Notes: a model not told the origin generated them from the letters alone. Counted from the first letter of the stretch, positions 54,533-63,471 are shown. The stretch: DNA of 64,000 nucleotides from Sphingobacterium micropteri (GCF_014692515.1 NZ_JACOIK010000003.1:335822-399821); one strand, 5' to 3'. Made by a program: numbers and translations.

Positions 54533-54692
54533 GTTCTTCCAGCTTCCACTGGATAGACATTGGTTTTGATCCCGCATGGCTTACGTAGTGAGCTGGACCT
54601 AAAAACATAACCTTGCGTAAAACCGTCTCCATCATGAATAGCTTTCTTTACAAAAAAGAGGATCTTTATCTGTTCTCTTGTATAACATGCGT
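54481..54692 (-). pseudogene. DUF3427-type helicase C-terminal remnant, copy 2
   Basis: Same sequence as 35939-36150 on the minus strand (KKAIHDGDGFTQGYVF and the WKLE-type end) but with frameshifts that destroy the middle. Confidence 0.5.
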
Positions 54693-54751
54693 GAATCTGC
54701 AACGGGAAAGAATACCTCAAGCCTACACACGGAATCTCTTCAAATCCAATC

Positions 54752-55861
54752 TTATCGATATTTCATATCGGCGAGAACCTTTTCAAGGTTATTTCCAAAG
54801 CAATAACAGCTGACTAAATGACATTTTCCTACGTTAGATAAATCATAAAGTTTTATACCAGAAAACTTAAATAGAGCGTTAAACTGCGATTGCAATTTTA
54901 GCGCTTCCCTTTTATAATTACAGCCTAAAGTTGTGTTGCCATATTTATATGGGCCAGGACCAAATATTCCAATTCTGTTGTCTTTCTTTCTCAATACAAA
55001 ATCATGCTCATTATACGCGAGGTATAAATTGTAATTGTCTGAGAAAAAAATGTCATTTTCTGGTTGCCTTTTCATATAATTTTCGATGATCAGATTCGCA
55101 GAAATCGCAGGAGCGATAAGGCAGATGTTTACTCGGCTGTTTTTTGGTGTATTAATCGGAATTTTTGATATATCCAGAAGAGCGTACAATGCGACTTTAG
55201 CACCCAAACTATGTGAAACAACGTTTAATGTGTCTTTCGAAATCTTGCTGACTATTTTTCGCAGTGTATTCCCTGTTTTCTCCGCATGCGCCTGCGCCAG
55301 CTCGAAAAGTTCAAATAATGGCTTATTCTTCTTGCTACTCGCTGAAAAACAGCATCCATATAGAGCATCCCAATATATAGACACTATCTTCGTCTTTGCT
55401 GAATTGAACTTCTTGAAAGTAGCGGCTAACGTTTCGAAGTCGTCAGGCGAACTGGAATCACCATTTTGTGTGTCAAAAGGCTTTCTGAACCCGTGAATGA
55501 GAAACGTCGCCGTATTGGTCGGTGTCTTATTTAGATTCCTTGTCACCGTTTCGATAATCGAGTCGTTCAAGATCGCTGCGTTGATATCATTGTAACTCTC
55601 GAAGTTGCAATTGTAAAGTCGAGCTATTTCTACAAATTTTTTATCGTTTTTTTTGTACCATTCCTGTAAACTGCTGTTTGCTTCCCCAAGCTCATCGTTG
55701 GGAATTCTCACTTTCGGATAGATGATTCCGGCCTTGTCAAGATATATACTTCCTGTATCTGTATAAAGGTCTCGCTCTCCGTACAATACATTACTGTGCT
55801 GTTGTGCAAACAATGATTTCGATAATAGGAATAATACGATAATAACTGCGATGATTTTCAT
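54752..55861 (-). CDS. Exported alpha/beta hydrolase (DUF900-like)
   Basis: 369 residues, signal peptide (IIVLFLLSKSLFAQ). TNTATFLIHGFRKPFD carries the oxyanion HG motif and LNVVSHSLGAKVALYALL the S-H-S-L-G nucleophile elbow; a late His is likely in NVGKCHLVSCYC or EHDFV. Fits esterase/lipase-like DUF900 hydrolases. It starts 12 bp after the phospholipase-A-like gene's stop, so they are one operon. Confidence 0.82.
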   Translation of the reverse strand: MKIIAVIIVLFLLSKSLFAQQHSNVLYGERDLYTDTGSIYLDKAGIIYPKVRIPNDELGEANSSLQEWYKKNDKKFVEIARLYNCNFESYNDINAAILNDSIIETVTRNLNKTPTNTATFLIHGFRKPFDTQNGDSSSPDDFETLAATFKKFNSAKTKIVSIYWDALYGCCFSASSKKNKPLFELFELAQAHAEKTGNTLRKIVSKISKDTLNVVSHSLGAKVALYALLDISKIPINTPKNSRVNICLIAPAISANLIIENYMKRQPENDIFFSDNYNLYLAYNEHDFVLRKKDNRIGIFGPGPYKYGNTTLGCNYKREALKLQSQFNALFKFSGIKLYDLSNVGKCHLVSCYCFGNNLEKVLADMKYR

Positions 55862-55873
55862 TTCTCTTGCTTT

Positions 55874-56914
55874 TTATTTTAATCCAATCATATTAGGCGT
55901 CACGAAAAAGCCTAGAGAAAGACCTGCATGAACGAAAAAATAACTCTGTTGATAGTAAATATTATAAGGATCACTGCCATAGTATCCCGTTCCTAAAAAT
56001 AGTGCTGTATTTGGCGAGGATGGTATTCTCCAATTATAGTTGATATTAACATTAATCCGCTTGTTAAAGTCATTGAGCCCGCCCTCTCGGTTTCCAGCTA
56101 TAAATGTACTGCTGAACACAATACGATGTTTTTCTCTGTAATATGAACTAGAAATTTGTTTGTTATTTATCATGTCGCAATAATTCCGCACACCAATCCA
56201 ATTCACCGTGAAATTAAAACGGTAATCTCCGTATGTAGATTTTAGCTTTTCCGCAGTAACGAAATGTTTTTCCATACCAAGTTTGAAATAGTACTCTGAA
56301 TAGTTAGGTTCTGGGTCGCTGCAATCAGTCAAGCCAATACTTTGGAATTTCCGTACTCTATAATGAAATGCTGGTTCAACGTAGTTTGTGGAAAAATTTC
56401 CATTGTATAAGTTCATACGCCCATCAGAATTGAATTCATCACCATCCTGACCATTGGAGTGATGAAATATGGCAATACTAGCATACTTAATTTTACCCGT
56501 GTCTTTACTATAGTCTTGCAGTGGTATATGTGCTGTCATACCCGGCATAAAGCTCGGTGTTCTAACGGGGAGTGAAGTATCATTGGTTTCTAAATTATTT
56601 CGAAATATCCTCGCTTTAAACCTTGGCGTTAGATGTATTGGTATCGGCATCCATTCTCCACCAATAACAAATTGAGGCATAATGTCAGCAGAAAGGATAT
56701 ATGCTGTTTTAGGATTGCCTACATCTAAAAATGGCGGAGAAACGTAACTGAGTGGCGCATAGTTTAAAGTATGTTGAAGGAATGTTTTATTGCTTATCCT
56801 TCGTTCAAGAATACTAGTTTCGTTTTGAGAGAGAGACTCTTTAAGTTTGAGTTCCTGGGACCTAGCGTCGCATAGTGCAAAGAGGCTAGCGAATAATAAA
56901 AACAATCGTTTCAT
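55874..56914 (-). CDS. Outer-membrane phospholipase A-like barrel
   Basis: 346 residues with a signal peptide (LFLLFASLFALCDARSQ). IAIFHHSNGQDGDEFNSDGR matches the OMPLA active-site pattern HxSNGxxxxxxS with catalytic His and Ser, within an alternating beta-strand protein ending in a typical C-terminal strand. Expected to hydrolyse outer-leaflet phospholipids. It is between a large lipoprotein gene and an alpha/beta-hydrolase gene. Confidence 0.72.
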   Translation of the reverse strand: MKRLFLLFASLFALCDARSQELKLKESLSQNETSILERRISNKTFLQHTLNYAPLSYVSPPFLDVGNPKTAYILSADIMPQFVIGGEWMPIPIHLTPRFKARIFRNNLETNDTSLPVRTPSFMPGMTAHIPLQDYSKDTGKIKYASIAIFHHSNGQDGDEFNSDGRMNLYNGNFSTNYVEPAFHYRVRKFQSIGLTDCSDPEPNYSEYYFKLGMEKHFVTAEKLKSTYGDYRFNFTVNWIGVRNYCDMINNKQISSSYYREKHRIVFSSTFIAGNREGGLNDFNKRINVNINYNWRIPSSPNTALFLGTGYYGSDPYNIYYQQSYFFVHAGLSLGFFVTPNMIGLK

Positions 56915-57077
56915 AACGAAAAGGTTATTAGTTAAAAAGCATACTAATGTCGTTATTTTTTTGATAAGATTCTAATCTGTAATATTTCCCCAAACACTGG
57001 TCTTTTCCAATAACCTCATACATATTCAAGCTAGTTAACCGGGTAATCGGTCGTATACGAGATATTTAATATAACAA

Positions 57078-58793
57078 TTATTGCTTGATATGTTTCATAG
57101 AAAGACAGCCACAAGAGTACAAACTTGATGGATTTTCAGTAGAAACTGTAGGGCTACACCACGAAACATTGTTGTACGAAAATGTACAGTTTGAGGGATT
57201 GTATGTGTAACTTCCTCGATATTCCGAACCGTCATAATACCTCCAAATGGACTGTCCGCCCTCGAGTAAGATAAGGGTATTCGTATTTGAATACGCCGGT
57301 GTACCATCTGGGTTGGGATAGCATGTATTATACAGCTCAACTTTCCAAGTTCCAATTATGGAATTCGGATCACACCGTTTAGGAACAACCTTACCAGTTA
57401 ACGTTTTTTCTTCTACAAACCCCTCCTTGGATACAGTAATATTATAACTAAAGTTTTCTTCATTTCCAGAGAGAGATTTGAATTTCACCGACTGTCCTGT
57501 ATTACCAAGATATTGTACATTTGCATTTGAAATATTTGATATTTTGATTTCATTGGTGGCTAATGTTGTAGGTGTCTCTGTATTTTTATAAGTGGGTAAG
57601 TCCCCAAATAGCGTCTTTAGCTTGTTCCAATATTCAGATAAGGAATTCATTGCATTAATAAAATATCCACTTCCAGCATTTATATCGCTATCATTGGTTG
57701 TTATTGAACGAAATGAGGGCTTCAAGTTAAGTGAAGTGCTTATTTGATCATGAAAAATTTCTGCTGTAACAATAAATAGTGACTTTGTGAAAATCCAGTT
57801 TGCGTGCAGGAATGATATTAAAGCGTTTTTAAAGTGTATAGCCGCAGGTCTAATTTCTGTGAGCAACAAATATCCGGCAGTTCCTAATGCTAACGTTGTG
57901 CCTATTGCTGATAACCCAAATGATGCAGGAGCTAGATAAGCAGATATACCTGCTAGAGCGAGCATTCCCAAAAACTCTTTCGAAGCATTCTTTAAATCAA
58001 CCGCAGCGTGACCTAGGGTCTCTGCTGTACACCCATAGTACGACTTGAAATTTGTTTTTGGGCAGTTAGATCGCGAACTCATAACCGTTGTCGTCTTTAA
58101 CTTTATTTGAAGGTCATTTGTATAGTCGTTTGAAGAATGGAATACATTGTTAAGCTCCTGCATATGTTGATTAGCATCTGAGGCCTGTATAATTCTCGGT
58201 GTTAAAGGTCTGTGTGCCGGTCTTGCCAATGCTGTAAACCGAGTCGTTGCAAATGATTGGAAGACTTCCTTGTTTGCTTCATAAAATAATATTGTTTGGC
58301 GCTTTTCATCATCCGTTAGTGAATTGAATAACTGGATAACCTCCTGTCTATCTTTTCTTAAACGGTTGACTTCCTCCGCCTCATCTGTTGTTGAGGGATT
58401 TAGGGATTCGATTTGGGTATCAAAATTATACGTTATATCAGTAATAAATTGATCCACTTTAATCTCAGCTGTCTCGGTTACATTATACCGGATAGTAGCT
58501 AATTCAAATTTTAACAAAACGCTACCATTGCTAATATTAGGGACGTAAAAGGTAAGGGTTGTATCGGATGTCTTTATAAGTTCGATTGACGATGAACCAA
58601 ATGTTGCTTGATATTTATCAGCTAAATTCTCATGTACTATTAAGTTTACAATTTCATAGGTTTTAACATTCGTTTTCTCGGGGAGTACATTTCCAAGATA
58701 TTCATTGTCTGGATCTTGATCGTATTTATCTTTACAAGAGTTGCTCAGTGCTCCGGTTAATAATAAGAATATTAATAAGGTTAATCTTTTCAT
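57078..58793 (-). CDS. Large lipoprotein with internal hydrophobic segment
   Basis: 571 residues. Lipobox LSNSC at about 16-20. An Ig-like N-terminal part (about 45-125), a helical middle (125-225), a strongly hydrophobic segment (about 268-315: LGMLALAGISAYLAPASFGL) unusual for a secreted lipoprotein, another beta-rich part, and a C-terminal lipocalin-like segment (IIGTWKVELYNTCYPN) with several Cys. No family recognised. First gene of the three-gene minus-strand cluster; 163 bp precede the next gene. Confidence 0.75.
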   Translation of the reverse strand: MKRLTLLIFLLLTGALSNSCKDKYDQDPDNEYLGNVLPEKTNVKTYEIVNLIVHENLADKYQATFGSSSIELIKTSDTTLTFYVPNISNGSVLLKFELATIRYNVTETAEIKVDQFITDITYNFDTQIESLNPSTTDEAEEVNRLRKDRQEVIQLFNSLTDDEKRQTILFYEANKEVFQSFATTRFTALARPAHRPLTPRIIQASDANQHMQELNNVFHSSNDYTNDLQIKLKTTTVMSSRSNCPKTNFKSYYGCTAETLGHAAVDLKNASKEFLGMLALAGISAYLAPASFGLSAIGTTLALGTAGYLLLTEIRPAAIHFKNALISFLHANWIFTKSLFIVTAEIFHDQISTSLNLKPSFRSITTNDSDINAGSGYFINAMNSLSEYWNKLKTLFGDLPTYKNTETPTTLATNEIKISNISNANVQYLGNTGQSVKFKSLSGNEENFSYNITVSKEGFVEEKTLTGKVVPKRCDPNSIIGTWKVELYNTCYPNPDGTPAYSNTNTLILLEGGQSIWRYYDGSEYRGSYTYNPSNCTFSYNNVSWCSPTVSTENPSSLYSCGCLSMKHIKQ

Positions 58794-59317
58794 GACGATT
58801 TATTTTTCGTATTAACAGGTTGGTTTTAGTTGTTTTTAACTTTTAAAGTATTTTCTTAATGCGACCTTCTACAAAAAAAGAATAAAAAGAGTCAATTAGC
58901 AATACCCATTATTGGGTATTTTACTTATTAAGATTAGACCCTAAAGCACAGATGTTGTTCCGGAATTAGAGATGCATATCAGAAATCTCGAGGATAAATT
59001 CCTTCTCCTATTTCAATCAGATGAACGGGGGTAATATCTTTAGCGTTCCTTTCTTTTTCGACTTCAATTACGGTCACTTATTAGTGCCAATAATGCTGTG
59101 CTCCAAGTTACAAATGGTGGTGCATTCTTATTTACCATTTACAACTACTCCCGAAATGATTGTGGAAATCAAAAGAAATAACATTTATCAATAGCGCTCA
59201 AGATAGATAAATTCTTCGTATGTGAAACGGAAAAAGCATCTATTGCTTAGTCTTCAATCAACCTTGACAAGAAGTGTTCTCCCAAAGGAGATATCTCGTA
59301 CTTTGGCACGCATAAAA
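58794..59317. other. Gene-poor stretch with decayed coding pieces
   Basis: On minus, 58997-59078 reads EVEKERNAKDITPVHLIEIG then stops, and 59255-59310 reads VPKYEISPLGEHFLSRLIED, like the end of an HTH regulator. Both look like relics of lost genes; neither can be named. Confidence 0.35.
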
Positions 59318-59380
59318 CAAAAAAATCCTGAAGCGGGGAGCTTCAGGATTTTTACTAACTAACCAATTATTAACCTAAAT
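59318..59380 (-). terminator. Repeat B copy 7
   Basis: AAATCCTGAAGC/GCTTCAGGATTT hairpin (59322-59353) and leader; promoter word altered (AATTGTTAAAATG), as in copy 6. Confidence 0.6.
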
Positions 59381-59451
59381 TATGAATTGTTAAAATGTTA
59401 TCAATTCTTGTGCCCTTCTTCTGACATAACAGCATTTTAACATATCTTAAC

Positions 59452-59745
59452 AAGTTTCCCGTCCAGTAAATAATAATTCCCTAACAACCGGCACATCCGC
59501 CTCCGCCCAATCGTAGTTTTTCAAGTCATTGTAAGAAACCCAGATGGCCTTCGCGTGTTCGGCGATAGCTAACGAACCTCCTGTCCATTTGTAATCTCCC
59601 TTTTCAAGCATTCTTCTTTGCTTTCCCCAGTTTCAACCTTACCACCGGGAAACTCCCATTTCAGCGAAAGCTTCATAGAAGCAGAGCGTTGGCAGATTAG
59701 TACTTTTCCTTGATGCTCGATGATGGCGCAGGTAACGTGTAGCAT
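59452..59745 (-). pseudogene. NUDIX hydrolase remnant with shared internal deletion
   Basis: Begins MLHVTCAIIEHQGKVLICQR and has the same internal deletion joint (CCATTTG/AATCTCCC) as 23897-24168. Confidence 0.8.
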
Positions 59746-59873
59746 GGGTTAAAGATAAGCTTTTTTGACTTGAATATCTCGACGTATGGGTTGATGCAGC
59801 AATGATTGTTTTAGCTCTCTTGTCGTAATAATTGCGGTGGGAGAGGACGTTGATACACCGGTGGGTGAATGAG

Positions 59874-60062
59874 TCATTGAGCGGAAAAACCATTACAATT
59901 TATAATTTGATATTCGGATTTTGACAAACAGCCTTCGGGCACCTTAATGGTTGTTTTGGCGTAAATTAGACTGTCAATTCTTTCCTGTGCCCATGTCAGA
60001 GATGTAGTCAAAGCTATCTGGACTATAACAAAAGTGGTTAATAATCTTTTTTGTAAATTCAT
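59874..60062 (-). pseudogene. N-terminal fragment of an exported protein
   Basis: 62 codons: signal peptide (LLTTFVIVQIALTTSLTWAQ) and a short mature part with two Cys, then a stop. Too short for a known family; probably cut by the neighbouring NUDIX unit. Confidence 0.4.
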
Positions 60063-60161
60063 AATTACGCTATTTATCGAATAAAAATATGGTATTCTTT
60101 CTCTATATCGATATCTTAAAGAAAATACCCCAGGGACATTGCTCTCGCTAATTCCATTCTA

Positions 60162-60274
60162 ACTCCCCCTTTTTTTCGTTCAAGCCCCCCCTTTTATCTA
60201 AATCAATATTCTGTATTTGTCTGTAAAACAGGTTGATAATTTTTTGGAGCTCCCCCCTAGATCTATCTATACAT
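60162..60274. repeat. C-run bounded repeat, copy 2
   Basis: Matches 46061-46174 (ATTCTGTATTTGTCTGTAAA; CTCCCCCCTA). Its right end overlaps the last codons of gene A, so the cassette's left edge lies here. Confidence 0.7.
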
Positions 60275-60557
60275 TTTCCTCATCTTCTTGCTCCTGATAT
60301 ATTTGTAAATAATACGCAGCGCCCTCCGGATCCACTGTTCGATAATAGCCTATCAACCGTAAATACACCTCGTTGCCTATACCATGCCTTGTATAATCCA
60401 AGAGGTAGTCGAATGTCAACTCAATCTTGTTCCGATCCGTCTCCTGATTAGCGATAATAATATCAACCTCGTTTTCCCAAAAAGGAAGGTTTTGCCGCAT
60501 TCGCTCATGGAGCGATTCAAACATTCCTCTGATTTCTGTTATAAATTTTTCGTCCAT
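60267..60557 (-). CDS. Gene A: small unknown protein, cassette copy 4
   Basis: 96 residues; as the 40616-40900 copy with two extra C-terminal residues and a few substitutions (VYLRLIGYYRTVDPEGAAYY). Starts 3 bp after gene B's stop. Gene F is absent here. Confidence 0.75.
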   Translation of the reverse strand: MDEKFITEIRGMFESLHERMRQNLPFWENEVDIIIANQETDRNKIELTFDYLLDYTRHGIGNEVYLRLIGYYRTVDPEGAAYYLQIYQEQEDEENV

Positions 60558-60560
60558 GTC

Positions 60561-61631
60561 TTATTCTGATTTATTTTCCAGTTCACGTACTAAAATGTCT
60601 GCCGTGTTACGTATCGATTTCGCAATCGTCTTTACATGCGGCTCGGGGTAAGGGACTTCATTAGATTCCGCAATTAGCGATCGTATGGTTTCATCAATCT
60701 GTATCAGCTTTCTGCGTAGGGCAAAACGGCTTTCTATCGCATAGATATAGGCTTCTTCGAGATTATTTGATGATCTTAATGCCTTTAGAGCGCTTTCGCT
60801 ATCCAGTACTATATTGAGCTTATCAAGGTCGGAGTCTGGCTCCACGATAATAGTGTTTTTTTCTTTTGTCCGGCTACCAAAGAGCCAAGTAAATAATTCT
60901 ATCGTATTCAGTACATTAATTAACTTCATGCTTTTTTTCCGATCCCAACCAATATGGCGAAGGATATTGCTCCTTGATAAAGCTTTGATCAAGAACGAAT
61001 AATACAGACGGGTTCCCACCACGTCCGATCTTTTCCAAACACCTCTATCTTCGATAAAGGTAATTAAACGTATGGGATCCATCAGCCGATCCACGTCTTT
61101 ACGTTCCAATCCAATTAGATGTCCTATATGCTCGGTGGTAATACCCTGGGTATTTTCGATATGTTGGACAAAGCATGCCCTAGCAAAAGACGTCCAAGGA
61201 ACCGGGAGGTGCGCATGTCGGATCAGTCGTGACCGCCATAGATTAGTGTCACTAGCTGACGCAATCAAAACCGGAACTTCGTTAATCTTGGCAATGGCAT
61301 TACTCCGAGAAAACCTCAAAATGTTGTACGGCAAAAACTTTTCATAAGTTACGTGGTCGTTCAGAATTTTCATTGCCGCCAATCTTCTGTTTCCGTCGAG
61401 TACCGTAAAAGCATCGTTATCTGCTATTACGAGTAATGGTTCATATTCCGGAATACCAGACGCAAAAATACTCGTTAACAAATCCCATAGCGGATACTCT
61501 CGTGAGAGCGCGTTTATCATCTCCTCATCCGATTTAGCATGGGGGCGGTGTACGATCCTTGGGTTTTCCATATCAAATCGTAAGGTTTCGATTTTAACAA
61601 ATTGAACAGATAGTCTTGAATTGGTTGTCAT
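60561..61631 (-). CDS. Gene B: ParB-like N-terminal domain protein, full length
   Basis: 356 residues. ParB/sulfiredoxin-like domain at about 8-110 with LLVIADNDAFTVLDGNRRLA (DGNRRLAA at 79-86, the nucleotide/nuclease-motif position). The middle (about 150-200: FARACFVQHIENTQGITTEH, IGHLIGLERKDVDRLMDPIR) looks like the ParB HTH core, followed by a helical C-terminal region. It could bind DNA and use CTP or ATP. No ParA partner is present, so it is not a partition locus; a defence, toxin or regulatory role is possible. Confidence 0.8.
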   Translation of the reverse strand: MTTNSRLSVQFVKIETLRFDMENPRIVHRPHAKSDEEMINALSREYPLWDLLTSIFASGIPEYEPLLVIADNDAFTVLDGNRRLAAMKILNDHVTYEKFLPYNILRFSRSNAIAKINEVPVLIASASDTNLWRSRLIRHAHLPVPWTSFARACFVQHIENTQGITTEHIGHLIGLERKDVDRLMDPIRLITFIEDRGVWKRSDVVGTRLYYSFLIKALSRSNILRHIGWDRKKSMKLINVLNTIELFTWLFGSRTKEKNTIIVEPDSDLDKLNIVLDSESALKALRSSNNLEEAYIYAIESRFALRRKLIQIDETIRSLIAESNEVPYPEPHVKTIAKSIRNTADILVRELENKSE

Positions 61632-61715
61632 AACTTTATATTTGGTATCTACAAAGGTATTAAAAGTTCACTTATATCCTATTGTTTTCTCTTGCAAAAA
61701 TTTCGAGTTTGCGAT
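61632..61715. promoter_or_regulatory. Divergent promoter region of genes B and C, copy 4
   Basis: For B, TACCTTTG on minus (complement of 61657-61664 region, CAAAGGTA); for C, CGAGTTTG ending 4 nt before the ATG at 61716, as in copy 3. Confidence 0.55.
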
Positions 61716-61934
61716 ATGGATATCAAAGACCGTGTGGGGCAGCGTTTGAAAGCATTGCGTAAAGAAAAAAATATGACGCAAGAAAAATTATCGTTTGAGA
61801 GCGATGTGGACAAAACTTATATTAGTGAAGTGGAAAACGGTAAACGAAACATCTCCATGGTCAATCTCGAGAAATTGATTTTAACCATCGGCTACAGTTT
61901 GAAAGAATTTTTTGACGATGAGAGTTTCCTGTAG
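61716..61934 (+). CDS. Gene C: small XRE-type regulator, cassette copy 4
   Basis: Start at MDIKDRVGQRLKALRKEKNM (61716), the same Met as in copy 3; an upstream in-frame Met would overlap the promoter. 72 residues, single HTH. Likely controller of the divergent B-A operon. Confidence 0.88.
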   Translation: MDIKDRVGQRLKALRKEKNMTQEKLSFESDVDKTYISEVENGKRNISMVNLEKLILTIGYSLKEFFDDESFL

Positions 61935-62010
61935 AGCTTGACACACAGCTATGCAACGATGCGTTAAGGTACAAGACTAACAAAAGAGGAAGAAATTTTT
62001 ATAGAAGTCT

Positions 62011-62844
62011 TTAAGAACCATGACGAGCAAACTCTAAAACAGCCGGTAATAGCGATGTTGTTTTCGTGGTATTGGCTTCGGAATGCCTGTTGTTGGTCGT
62101 TTCCGTAAATCCCCACCAGTCATTAAAACGGTAGAACACCCTAACTTCGAAGCATCTCAAAAACTGTATGATCGGAGTAGCGTAATCATTTCCAAAGGCC
62201 TCAATCAGTTCAGGGAAAAACGACAGGTAGTTATCGGCATAAAACATCGTAGTTCTTTCCTCCTGACCGTATTTGAGTAGCATATACCAGATAATATGGT
62301 TTCCCATACCAGTTGCTCGATCAGGATATCCATCAAATTGCCAGGTATCGAAATGCCACACATGGGCATACAAAATCTTGGCAAAAAGTGCACTTCGGTC
62401 TGTTCGTAATTTTTGCCCTTTTATGGTGGGGCTTAACGCGTTATTTCTTTTCTTAATGAGGCCTGCCAAGGTGCAAACCTGTCGCGCAGCATATATCGAT
62501 ATAATTTCATTTTCCCTGAAGCTTTTACTAATCCCCAGTTCAATAGCTTCATCTGGAATGGCGCCATTTTCGTATAGTTCTCTAACGAACTTCAAAGGAA
62601 GGTTACCTTTGGGTGTGAGCTTCAGGCTTTTTTCACGGGCAACTATCGTCAGTAAATCTTCACATAGCCTGAAGAAAAGCAGCTTGTCCAGCACCTCCAC
62701 TGGAATATGCTTTCTGATTTTCAGTGGTGAAGTCTGTGCAAAAGGAAATATCTGTAGGGCCAGTAAATCCCGATAGGAGAGTCCTAATAAATTCTCATCA
62801 GGTGTATCATCGAATTCACTCAAATCGTTGGGATCAATAATCAT
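62011..62844 (-). CDS. Gene D: unknown protein, cassette copy 4
   Basis: 277 residues, about 95% identical by eye to 41728-42561. A patch at about 62440-62590 is much more diverged at DNA level (mostly silent, plus changes such as LYENGAIP for LYDHGAIP and GISKSF for GITKSF) while both flanks are nearly identical, as expected from gene conversion. Confidence 0.8.
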   Translation of the reverse strand: MIIDPNDLSEFDDTPDENLLGLSYRDLLALQIFPFAQTSPLKIRKHIPVEVLDKLLFFRLCEDLLTIVAREKSLKLTPKGNLPLKFVRELYENGAIPDEAIELGISKSFRENEIISIYAARQVCTLAGLIKKRNNALSPTIKGQKLRTDRSALFAKILYAHVWHFDTWQFDGYPDRATGMGNHIIWYMLLKYGQEERTTMFYADNYLSFFPELIEAFGNDYATPIIQFLRCFEVRVFYRFNDWWGFTETTNNRHSEANTTKTTSLLPAVLEFARHGS

Positions 62845-62899
62845 AGTTCAAATGTATATTATTTTATGTTTCCCTGTTTACATTTTTTAAATTCGTCCC
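62845..62899. promoter_or_regulatory. Divergent promoter region of genes D and E, copy 4
   Basis: TACATTTG for D (complement of 62849-62856) 4 nt before its ATG; gene E's ATG in CCCATGGG. Confidence 0.6.
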
Positions 62900-63166
62900 A
62901 TGGGAACAATTGGGAATGCTCTACAAGATCTTCGTGCAGAGCGGGGGCTTAGTGCCACTGAAGCCGCAGCAGGAGCTGGAACTACGGTGTCTACCTACCT
63001 TAAGATAGAGCGTGACCGGCGTGAAGTAAGTTTCATTATGATGGTTCGCCTCTGTCGGTTCTATAACCTCGATATTTACGAATTTATAGACAGAATAGAC
63101 TCTTATGAGTTGGAGCGCCCCGACCTATCAGTCATACGCGTTTTGGAAAAAAGAAACAAGTCGTAG
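62900..63166 (+). CDS. Gene E: XRE-type HTH regulator, cassette copy 4
   Basis: 88 residues; HTH as in the other copies (RGLSATEAAAGAGTTVSTYL). Differs from copy 2 by one residue. The following GCCTG hairpin is decayed (GCCTACGCATGCAGAC). Confidence 0.85.
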   Translation: MGTIGNALQDLRAERGLSATEAAAGAGTTVSTYLKIERDRREVSFIMMVRLCRFYNLDIYEFIDRIDSYELERPDLSVIRVLEKRNKS

Positions 63167-63261
63167 ATTATCATATACATCAATGCCTACGCATGCAGAC
63201 GGTTTTCTACCAGAAGTTCTAGAAAAAAACGACAATAAATCGCCCGGCTAATTACCGGGCA

Positions 63262-63471
63262 GTCTATACAAGTTCTAGTTCATAAGGATTATGAATACTT
63301 TCTTTTCCGAAGCGTTTAAGCAATTCAAACTTATTGTTAGCGTCTATATACTTTTGTCATTTATCGTGCCGGAATTATTTGCTGAAGATTCACGTCGTAA
63401 TTGCTGGTTTATTTTATTAGGCATGTTAAATTGGAGCATTTTAGATAGACAAATATATAAAATAGTTTGAG
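63262..63471 (-). pseudogene. Deleted relic of the HipA-like gene pair
   Basis: The last about 25 codons of the HipS-like gene (NPYELELV end; 63274-63350) are joined to the first about 30 codons of the HipT-like gene (63359-63440) and its upstream region. About 1.2 kb is missing relative to 34225-35642. The 63472-63648 stretch holds the IS left flank and no gene. Confidence 0.85.

Larger units (their letters stand above)
60267..63471. repeat. Cassette copy 4, the most complete
   Basis: A, B (minus), C (plus), D (minus), E (plus), all intact, followed by a deleted relic of the HipA-like pair. It is the reference for judging the other copies. Confidence 0.85.

Noticed and set aside
22528..59380. 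CRISPR array
   Set aside because: Repeats are long, widely spaced and flank genes; there are no regular short repeat-spacer units and no cas genes.
60561..61631. Plasmid partition (ParB) locus
   Set aside because: No ParA, parS or replication gene is present and the gene is paired with a controller-type HTH; only the ParB-like fold is shared.
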